Part shown: one piece after another, positions 5,938 through 11,422 of the stretch
Numbering within the stretch: the first letter of the stretch is position 1
Layout of the letters: each line of letters begins with the position of its first letter
Assembly: GCA_022842565.1 (NCBI GenBank)
Contig: JALHPH010000018.1
Span: forward strand, 1-12,179
Direction: 5' to 3'
Source of the DNA: Fimbriimonadaceae bacterium
Lineage (GTDB): Bacteria; Armatimonadota; Fimbriimonadia; Fimbriimonadales; Fimbriimonadaceae
DNA length: 12,179 nt
Position numbers and translations under genes: made by a program
The notes under the pieces: generated by a model
What the model was told of the DNA's origin: nothing
The model's database searches: none
Seen by the model: the letters and a program-made list of their open reading frames with translations, nothing else

Positions 5938-7548
5938 ATGCTTTGGATGTTGTTGCTCGCTCAAGGGGGCGCCGGCGCGTTGCCGCCGATTGAGTTTTAT
6001 CCCGGGACAAACGGCCCCCTCATGCAAGGGTACGTGCAGTGGTCGCGTCAGGCGCAAGCTGGCAAATGGAACGATGCCCGGAAGGTGTTAGACATGCTGC
6101 CGGACGGTACGGTCACAGTGGAATGGGACGACCAATCTGTTCCCGCTGAACTCAAACCCACCTACGCACAAGCGCGCGACCGGGCCATGACCGCCTGGAC
6201 CGACGCCATGCCAGAGCTGAACATCAAGCTGGTGCCAAAAGGCGGAGAAATCAAAGTATCCTTCGTGGCAGATTTACCACCGAATGAGGACTCTCCCGGG
6301 CCCGCGGGCGCAGTGCACTTCTTGGGATTTGCGCCGGGCGAGCCGAGCGTCGATAGCGTGGTGGCTCTGGCGCGCGGCGTTGAGAAACTAGCTGCCACAG
6401 AGAGCGACGTGTACAACGAGGTGCTTCACGCCGTAGCGCTCCATGCCGGAGTGATGCGGGTGCCGGTACGGAGCCGGGCCGCTTCGCGCAATGAAGCCTC
6501 CACGAACGCGCGACACTTTGTGACTTCCTATGAGACTTCTTTGGTCCGCAGCGTCCTGCGATTGAGGACCATCGCCGAACAATACCAAAAGGCAAAGCAG
6601 AAGCCAAACCTCGGCCTGGCAGAAATGGTGCTGGAGAAGAAGAAGGTCGATTTGCCCAAAGTCGTGCAGGGCACCCAGATTCCGTTTGACTTAGGCGTTA
6701 GCAATCAGGGCACCGCGCCGCTTCAGTACTTCTTGATCCCCGATTGTAGTTGCGTGAATCTGGGGCCGACAAGCCCAGTCGCTCCTTCGGCGACCGGCAT
6801 CATGAAGCTTGGCATCAACACCACCGACTTTCCGGGCAAGCACAGCAAGCAGATACTGGTGATCAGCAACGACCCCGAGCAGCCGATGTCGGTAGTTATG
6901 GTGGATTTTGAGGCGACGGCTCGATTCCGGTTTTTGCGAGCGAACCCCGGAAGCACTTACTATGTGCCCGACGATGGCCTTATCGACGACCTCTATCTGT
7001 TCGTGGACCCTTCGATGACCTGGAAGCTTGGCGAGCCGATGCTCGCGGGCCTGGATGGCGTGGTTGCGATGGAGCCTTGGGAGGGCATGATGGCTGACCC
7101 CGAGCTCCGCGAAACCGCGATGCAGCGTAAGGGGTACCGCCTCAAGATCCTGACCTCGCCTGACCTCGCGCTTGGCCGCTTCCCCATGATGGTGGAGATC
7201 CCCACCAACGATCCGGAGTACCCGGCGTTGCGCTACAACTTCTATGTGCAACGCGGCATTGCGGCCGTCCCCGAGAACCTCTTTCTTGGGGCGCTGAGCG
7301 GAGGAAGTGCCAAGGGTGCTGTCTTGCTGACCAGGCCCGGGCGACCGTTTACGGTCACGAAAGTCGAGAGCATGCACCCCAGAATTCGGGCCCGCGCAGT
7401 TCCGCTGCCGAATGGCAACGTGAACGTTGAGATTGAGTTCATGGCGGGCGAGCCTTTGAAGGAGGCCCTGAACGCGGTGGTGAAAGTGCACACCGATGAC
7501 CCTGGTCAGCCGATTCTCGAAATCGGCGTGAGCGGACGCTTGAAATGA
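5938..7548 (+). CDS. Exported protein with degenerate matrixin-like domain and DUF1573-like Ig modules
   Basis: A 536-residue protein with a short hydrophobic N-terminus (MLWMLLLAQGGAGA) that looks like a minimal signal peptide without the usual positive charge. Residues about 75-175 follow the course of an M10/matrixin protease (ARDRAMTAWTDAMPELNIKL, a strand IKVSFV at 105-110, then EVLHAVALHAGV at 161-172), but the zinc helix HExxH is replaced by HAVALH, so catalytic Glu and ligand spacing are lost. Residues about 236-326 are a DUF1573 module (VVQGTQIPFDLGVSNQGTAP, the Cys pair CSC at 270-272, then TDFPGKHSKQILVISNDPEQ). The ending SNDPEQP recurs as TNDPEYP (423-429) and TDDPGQP (519-525), suggesting three tandem Ig-like folds. 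Location is inferred as periplasmic or cell-surface. It is translationally coupled to the tetrahaem cytochrome by an ATGA overlap, so the two probably work together. The upstream in-frame TAG excludes a longer start; ATG 5947 is an alternative. Function is unknown. Confidence 0.82.
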   Translation: MLWMLLLAQGGAGALPPIEFYPGTNGPLMQGYVQWSRQAQAGKWNDARKVLDMLPDGTVTVEWDDQSVPAELKPTYAQARDRAMTAWTDAMPELNIKLVPKGGEIKVSFVADLPPNEDSPGPAGAVHFLGFAPGEPSVDSVVALARGVEKLAATESDVYNEVLHAVALHAGVMRVPVRSRAASRNEASTNARHFVTSYETSLVRSVLRLRTIAEQYQKAKQKPNLGLAEMVLEKKKVDLPKVVQGTQIPFDLGVSNQGTAPLQYFLIPDCSCVNLGPTSPVAPSATGIMKLGINTTDFPGKHSKQILVISNDPEQPMSVVMVDFEATARFRFLRANPGSTYYVPDDGLIDDLYLFVDPSMTWKLGEPMLAGLDGVVAMEPWEGMMADPELRETAMQRKGYRLKILTSPDLALGRFPMMVEIPTNDPEYPALRYNFYVQRGIAAVPENLFLGALSGGSAKGAVLLTRPGRPFTVTKVESMHPRIRARAVPLPNGNVNVEIEFMAGEPLKEALNAVVKVHTDDPGQPILEIGVSGRLK

Positions 7549-8762
7549 TTCTGTTGCGGGCGCTGGGCCTTCTGCCCCTGGCGGCGCTCCTATGGCCTCA
7601 CCCGCCCGCTGAGAGCACCATGATCGTGGTTGGTGATATTGCTGGCTACGTGTCGCCGTGCGGCTGTGTGAAGCCCATGAAGGGCGGACTGAGGCGACTG
7701 GCGACGGCCGCGCGTCAGATGGGCAGCGCGGACCCAGCCACGCTCGCGCTCTATAACGGTGCGCTCGCTGGCCCCATTGGTCGGCAGGGCGAGATGAAGG
7801 CGGAAACGGTCGCGGAAACGCTCGCTCTGATTGGGGTGGATGCGGTGAACTTTTCGGCTCACGACGCCCAATTTGGGCCTGGCGTACGCGAAGCGATCCA
7901 GCGGCTCTCGGGCGGGAAGCTCGTGGCCAGCGGCTTTGCCCCCGAAGAGGGAGCCTGGCAAACCAAGGTGGTCAACAGCGGCTGGACCGTCTTTGGGCTC
8001 TCGGCTCAACGTGATCGGATCGCGAGTTTGACTGGGCTCGATCCCACTGATCCGAAATGGGCTGCCGGTCAACAGGTGGCGCTGTGGGACGGTGACGAAG
8101 CCAGCGCCCGTCGGCTTGCGCGAGAGAATCCTAGCCTCAAGCTCATCGTCTTTTCAAGACTTGGTCAGCCGACTGCGCAACCGCTGATGGAAGGGACGGT
8201 CCGGCTTGTGAGCCCTGGCGAGAAGGGCAAGCAGTTTTTGGTGCTGAAATGGTCAGGCGGCAATCTGAAACAGACCAACGTGGTAGAGCTCGGGCCGGAA
8301 TGGGAGGATGATGGACCGGCCACTGCCGCCTACCATAGCTATTTGGCGAGGGTTACTCAGGAGCGACTGATCGACCGAATTCCACGCAGAGCAAGCGATC
8401 CCTACATCGGATCCAAGGCGTGCCAATCGTGCCACACGGAGGCGTATGACATCTGGCAGAAAAGCGCGCATGGCGATGCTCTGGCGACGCTTGAGAAAGA
8501 TGGTCACGACCGTGACCCCGACTGCACGGGCTGCCACGTGGTGGGGCTTGATAAGGTTAGCGGGTTTGTGAGCAGGGCCAAGACCCCCGATCTGGCGAAC
8601 GTCGGGTGCGAAAGCTGCCACGGACCAGGAAAAGACCACAGTCTGGACCCGGTCGAGCGCAAGATGGTGAAAGTGGATGAGAAGTCGTGCATGCCTTGCC
8701 ACAACTCCGAACACTCCCCTGGGTTCAATTTCGCGGAGTACTGGAAAAAAATTCAGCACTGA
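7545..8762 (+). CDS. Tetrahaem c-type cytochrome (c554-like) with N-terminal pseudo-nucleotidase-like half
   Basis: A 405-residue exported redox protein. A signal peptide is likely at 1-24 (MILLRALGLLPLAALLW core). Residues about 26-250 resemble a calcineurin-like 5'-nucleotidase fold of the type carrying an S/E-PCGC then GGL-x-R-R motif: VVGDIAGYVSPCGC (28-41) followed by KGGLRRLATAA (46-56). The metal-binding D-x-H of true nucleotidases is absent (GDIAG), so phosphatase activity is doubtful and the Cys39/Cys41 pair may matter instead. The C-terminus is a cytochrome c554-like domain with four CxxCH haem sites: CQSCH (293-297), CTGCH (327-331), CESCH (355-359) and CMPCH (382-386), plus extra His residues (for example His309, His365) available as distal ligands. 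Periplasmic electron transfer is inferred; donor and acceptor are unknown. It begins in a four-base ATGA overlap with the DUF1573 gene, so the pair forms one operon. No cytochrome maturation genes are visible here. Confidence 0.9.
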   Translation: MILLRALGLLPLAALLWPHPPAESTMIVVGDIAGYVSPCGCVKPMKGGLRRLATAARQMGSADPATLALYNGALAGPIGRQGEMKAETVAETLALIGVDAVNFSAHDAQFGPGVREAIQRLSGGKLVASGFAPEEGAWQTKVVNSGWTVFGLSAQRDRIASLTGLDPTDPKWAAGQQVALWDGDEASARRLARENPSLKLIVFSRLGQPTAQPLMEGTVRLVSPGEKGKQFLVLKWSGGNLKQTNVVELGPEWEDDGPATAAYHSYLARVTQERLIDRIPRRASDPYIGSKACQSCHTEAYDIWQKSAHGDALATLEKDGHDRDPDCTGCHVVGLDKVSGFVSRAKTPDLANVGCESCHGPGKDHSLDPVERKMVKVDEKSCMPCHNSEHSPGFNFAEYWKKIQH

Positions 8763-8777
8763 GAAAGATTCTTTTAC

Positions 8778-8796
8778 AATTCTTTAACAAAGAATT
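8778..8796. repeat. Perfect palindrome AATTCTTT-AAC-AAAGAATT downstream of the cytochrome gene
   Basis: Eight-base arms and a three-base centre in an AT-rich patch 16 bp after the cytochrome stop. No T run follows, and the stem is almost all A:T, so it makes a poor terminator. It overlaps the end of a -10-like TACAAT (8775-8780) with TTCAGC 17 bases before it, which suggests an operator lying over a promoter for the downstream ATPase gene. Confidence 0.5.
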
Positions 8797-8836
8797 TGCG
8801 AGAATGCGCGAGATCGGTGCCGGGAGGACCCCTAAA

Positions 8837-8869
8837 ATGAACGCTCCCACACGTTTTCCACACGGTTGA
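8837..8869 (+). CDS. Candidate leader peptide ORF MNAPTRFPHG
   Basis: A ten-codon ORF preceded by GGGAGGA (8822-8828), the best SD in the window, eight bases before its ATG. Its stop TGA (8867-8869) overlaps a TTG (8866-8868) that is in frame with the DnaA-like ATPase, giving a TTGA stop-start junction. This could be a translated leader that controls or couples translation of the ATPase. The peptide contains no run of a single amino acid of the classical attenuator type, and no convincing alternative hairpins were found. Its expression is unproven. Confidence 0.35.
   Translation: MNAPTRFPHG
8854..8862 (+). promoter_or_regulatory. DnaA-box-like 9-mer TTTTCCACA
   Basis: One mismatch from the canonical DnaA box TTATCCACA, inside the leader of a gene for a DnaA-related ATPase. 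A single 9-mer with one mismatch is weak evidence; no second box was seen nearby, so this is not proposed as a replication origin. Confidence 0.25.
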
Positions 8870-8901
8870 CGCGCCCCTCGCTCCTATCGGAGAATGGAGC
8901 G

Positions 8902-9927
8902 GTGAGTGAGAACATCACCACTCAAAGTGGGTCTTTTCAGGAATCGGTCCTAGAAAGGTCGGTGGAGACAGTGGGCAGAGAGTTGCGCGGCGAATTGCCG
9001 AGGCTTTCTGGCACCCTCTTTCCCTTCGAGCGAAGCGGGTTTGGAACCTTCGCCACCCTCGCCACGAATCTTCAGGCTTTCGAGACTGCGATGATGTTTG
9101 CGGGTGGGCTCGTGCACTTTGCCGCGCTCTCGGGCCCCAGTGGATGGGGAAAAACGCACTTGCTGCAGGCTGTGGCGACCCTCATGGCTCGCGAACGGCA
9201 ATTGGCTGTTGAAGTTAAGTTGACCGGTGCATGGCTCTCCACCCAGCCTCGCGCAGAGTCCATTCCGGTCTTGATCTTGGATCACGCTGAAGACGCTTTC
9301 ACGCAGGCCCGCACCCGCCAGGCCCTTCGCACGCTGATGGAGCGCCGTCGGCGATTGGGCAAGCCGACCCTCTTGGGGTTCACGATGGATCGCTCGTCTC
9401 GTGCGGTCCGGCAGATACTGCCAGCGCGCGAATGGGTGATTTCAGAAATCGCTCGACCCAATCGTGCCGACCGCATTCACATCGTGAAGCAGCTGGCCGA
9501 GAACCACCAGCTCATTCTCACGCCCATGCTGATCGGACTGATTGCACGGCGAGTGGTGGGCAACGGCAATTCACTGGATGGGGCCATGAGCCGGTTACGA
9601 CTCATTGGTTCGGCTTGGGAAAGCCCTCAACAAGAGATCAGGGCGCTCGGGCTTTTGGAACCCCTTTTGAGCATGCGCAGCGGGTGGGATTTACGCGATC
9701 ACATCGCCGAAGTAGCGGGCAGTGTGGAGCAAGACCCCAAGCGCGCGCAGGACCTGGCGGTCTACGCTATGCTGAAGTGGGTCGGACTGCACGAAAGTGA
9801 CGTCGCCGCGTTTTTCCACAATCATACGAACGATGTCTTTTCGTCTGTAATGAGGTGTGGTGATTTGCACCCCGAGCTTCTGCCGCGCATGTTTGTGAAG
9901 CTCCATCAATCCATGGAAAGGCTTTGA
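8902..9927 (+). CDS. DnaA-related AAA+ ATPase with degenerate sensor and DNA-binding motifs
   Basis: A 341-residue protein built like DnaA domains III-IV. Seen (numbering from GTG 8902): a helical FGTFATLATNLQAFETA lead-in (47-63), Walker A GPSGWGKTH (78-86), Walker B VLILDHAED (123-131), a sensor-1-like stretch TLLGFTMDRSSRAV (156-169), an Arg near the arginine-finger position (PAREWV), and a sensor-2 region VVGNGNSLDGAMSRL (218-232). DnaA's GNVRELEGAL has become GNGNSLDGAM, losing the sensor-2 Arg. The C-terminus (PKRAQDLAVYAMLKWVGLHE, then FFHNHTNDVFSSV) follows the helices of DnaA domain IV, but its box-reading signature (GGRDHSTV) is not conserved. The DnaA domain I-II region is absent or very short. 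It may be a regulatory paralogue like Hda or DnaC-type loaders rather than the initiator. GTG 8902 is chosen because GGAG at 8889-8892 precedes it by nine bases; TTG 8866, in frame and overlapping a leader-ORF stop, is the alternative (353 residues). Confidence 0.8.
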   Translation: MSENITTQSGSFQESVLERSVETVGRELRGELPRLSGTLFPFERSGFGTFATLATNLQAFETAMMFAGGLVHFAALSGPSGWGKTHLLQAVATLMARERQLAVEVKLTGAWLSTQPRAESIPVLILDHAEDAFTQARTRQALRTLMERRRRLGKPTLLGFTMDRSSRAVRQILPAREWVISEIARPNRADRIHIVKQLAENHQLILTPMLIGLIARRVVGNGNSLDGAMSRLRLIGSAWESPQQEIRALGLLEPLLSMRSGWDLRDHIAEVAGSVEQDPKRAQDLAVYAMLKWVGLHESDVAAFFHNHTNDVFSSVMRCGDLHPELLPRMFVKLHQSMERL

Positions 9928-9939
9928 GCCGACTCGGCT
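9927..9939. repeat. Perfect dyad AGCCGA-C-TCGGCT at the ATPase stop codon
   Basis: Six-base arms around a single C, starting in the stop codon of the ATPase gene and lying about 50 bp upstream of the sigma-54 -24 element. A second small palindrome CTGGCCAG follows in the same gap. Either could be an activator-binding site, or the first a weak RNA hairpin; no T run follows. Confidence 0.3.
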
Positions 9940-9987
9940 GTCAGGCTTGCTGGTTCTGGCCAGTTCCTGGTGAGGTGGACGTGCGGT

Positions 9988-10003
9988 TGGCACGAGCATT
10001 GCG
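9988..10003 (+). promoter_or_regulatory. Sigma-54 (RpoN) promoter, -24/-12 elements
   Basis: TGGCACG, four bases, then TTGCG: the invariant GG (9989-9990) and GC (10001-10002) are exactly 12 bases apart, and a T precedes TGGCACG as in the extended consensus. Only the weak A/T after TTGC deviates. It is intergenic, correctly oriented, and predicts transcription from about 10014, giving a 20-nt leader that contains the SD of the GGDEF gene. Expression would then need an AAA+ enhancer-binding activator, not encoded in this window. Confidence 0.8.
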
Positions 10004-10033
10004 AGGGGTGTATCCCAAGAGACGGAGAGATTT

Positions 10034-10864
10034 ATGAAGTCACTGAGCGATTTGAATTTGGTTCCTGTGTGGGTAAACCCCGCTCACTGGGCAGCTTCCG
10101 CCCGTATCCTCATGAAGGGTCACGGTCAACGTGCGCTGGCGGTGATGGAACAGGGTCAGCTCCTTGGTGTGGTCACTCAGGAAGTGCTGGAGAGCGCTGG
10201 TGACCAAACCCCTTGCGGCACGCTGGCACGGCGTGACCCCATCTTGCTTCCGCACACCACTTCGCTGCTCCAGGCGGCGCAGGCGTTTGTGGACCAGGAC
10301 ATCGACTACGCCGTCGTGCTTCACGACAGCAACCTGGTGGGGGTCCTGACCTCGAACATGCTGCTGCGTGAGCTTCGCCGGTCGTGGGATCCGCTTACTG
10401 GTCTAGGCTGGAGCGATCGCATCCGAGAATGGGGCACCGAGCACTTGGCGAAGGGCGAAGAGATTACGGTTTTGTTCATCGACCTGGACCGATTCGGTCA
10501 ATACAACAAGCAGTACGGGCATATTGTTGGTGACCGAGTGTTGCGGCGCGTGGCGCAAATGCTGAAAGACAGCACCGACCCGCAAACCGATATCCTGGTG
10601 CGCTTTGGTGGCGACGAATTCGCCATTGCTTCCACCCGAACGCGAGGCGAGGCCGAAGCCCTGGCTCAGCTGATCAAGGACCGAAGCGGCACCATGTTCA
10701 TGGAGGACTCCTACCGACCGGTGACATTTTCGGTGGGCATCAGCGGCGGCCGCCGAACTCTGGCCCGGCCCGATGCGCACGTCGGTTCGATGTTCGAAGA
10801 GCTGCTGAACGCAGCGAGCAAGGACTGCTTAGCCCGCAAGCGACCCGTCGAAGAACTCGCTTAA
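10034..10864 (+). CDS. CBS-pair/GGDEF diguanylate cyclase
   Basis: Predicted cytosolic enzyme making cyclic di-GMP from two GTP, with an N-terminal nucleotide-sensing module. Residues 1-116 read as two CBS motifs: the first ends ALAVMEQGQLLGVVTQEVL (34-52) and the second DYAVVLHDSNLVGVLTSNML (91-110). The GGDEF domain (about 117-270) opens with DPLTGL (119-124), carries FIDLDRF (149-155, metal ligands Asp150 and Asp152), N158, GHIVGD (162-167) and the signature RFGGDEF (190-196) unaltered, so catalysis is expected. The product-inhibition I-site RxxD is PQTD (183-186), lacking Arg, so feedback inhibition is probably absent. Lys replaces Asp in the usual ND of FxxxND. There are no membrane helices. 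ATG 10034 has GGAG six bases upstream. A sigma-54 promoter precedes it, a hairpin terminator lies beyond its stop inside dinB, and its TAA interleaves with the dinB stop. It may regulate motility, adhesion or envelope functions, but no effector is visible here. Confidence 0.93.
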   Translation: MKSLSDLNLVPVWVNPAHWAASARILMKGHGQRALAVMEQGQLLGVVTQEVLESAGDQTPCGTLARRDPILLPHTTSLLQAAQAFVDQDIDYAVVLHDSNLVGVLTSNMLLRELRRSWDPLTGLGWSDRIREWGTEHLAKGEEITVLFIDLDRFGQYNKQYGHIVGDRVLRRVAQMLKDSTDPQTDILVRFGGDEFAIASTRTRGEAEALAQLIKDRSGTMFMEDSYRPVTFSVGISGGRRTLARPDAHVGSMFEELLNAASKDCLARKRPVEELA

Positions 10865-11349
10865 ACGTTCGGAAAGAACCGCTGGTGGTACGCGGTATGA
10901 CCGTCGAGAAGGTCAATGATCTGCTCGACGGTCATTTTGCCGAAGAGCGGGTGCTTCAGTGCGGCGGCATCGGGAGGAGTCGCAGCCGTCAGCCTTTTGA
11001 TTTCCGCTCTATTGATGCGCCATTGGGCGATACTTGCTTCAAGATCAATCGGCTCGATAGGAATCAGCGATTTCGGCGCGGGGACCCGTCCACCGCCTCT
11101 CATACGCTTGAGCACGAGGCGATAGAGAAAATTTGGTTTGGCCCGCATACCGGGTTGGGCGGCGGATAGGAGCGGCGGGTACATTGCGTCGGCGAGCCGC
11201 ATGTGCTCGATCAGTTCACAAGGCGTGAATTCCCTGGCGTTCGGGCGCTGTCGCTGTCGGTCCGCCGGGAGTTTCACTACTCGATCGATCAGCGCCTCCA
11301 TGACCGCATCAGATTCCACCCACCTCCGGGTGCGCTCGATTTCAGACAT
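10861..11349 (-). CDS. DinB/YfiT-superfamily protein (DUF1569-like)
   Basis: A 162-residue four-helix-bundle protein. Three His residues are placed as in DinB-like metal sites: His49 in TPCELIEHMRLAD (42-54), and His151 and His155 in DGHTAYHQRFFP (149-160), preceded by the HPLFGKMTVEQ block (133-143) typical of the DUF1569 branch. Members include thiol transferases using mycothiol or bacillithiol and many of unknown reaction; substrate cannot be inferred here. A Lys/Arg-rich middle (about 69-92) follows the first His helix. The start is ATG without SD, nine bases after TATACT. It is convergent with the GGDEF gene: both stops lie in the tetranucleotide TTAA. It is divergent from the spermidine synthase gene, with only 73 bp between them. 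There is no sign of an SOS box upstream. Confidence 0.85.
   Translation of the reverse strand: MSEIERTRRWVESDAVMEALIDRVVKLPADRQRQRPNAREFTPCELIEHMRLADAMYPPLLSAAQPGMRAKPNFLYRLVLKRMRGGGRVPAPKSLIPIEPIDLEASIAQWRINRAEIKRLTAATPPDAAALKHPLFGKMTVEQIIDLLDGHTAYHQRFFPNV
10897..10938 (+). terminator. Candidate terminator of the GGDEF transcript embedded in dinB
   Basis: A perfect 12-bp inverted repeat (ATGACCGTCGAG at 10897-10908; CTCGACGGTCAT at 10924-10935) with a 15-nt loop is followed by a TTTT run on the + strand, 33 bp past the GGDEF stop. On the minus strand the same bases encode MTVE and LDGH of DinB, including metal-ligand His151. The loop is long for a terminator, so efficiency is uncertain, but a 12-bp perfect stem with T run in the right place is unlikely to be random. 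Confidence 0.6.
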
Positions 11350-11358
11350 TGAATCTCT

Positions 11359-11364
11359 AGTATA
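11359..11364 (-). promoter_or_regulatory. Candidate -10 hexamer TATACT, 9 nt before the dinB ATG
   Basis: TATACT on the minus strand matches TATAAT at five of six positions in the 73-bp divergent gap, nine bases before the ATG. This is the same spacing as TAAACT to ndk. No clear -35 and no SD are present, so a leader of about three bases is implied. Confidence 0.45.
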
Positions 11365-11422
11365 GCGCTGCGTCCAAAAGCCTCAGCAGGGTTAAGGGGG
11401 ACGTGTCACAATCGTTGCCGCT

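Noticed and set aside
6691..7491. Minus-strand open frame (266 codons) opposite the DUF1573 gene
   Set aside because: It is a His/Arg-rich shadow translation with no motif, and the opposite strand has convincing DUF1573 modules and operon coupling.
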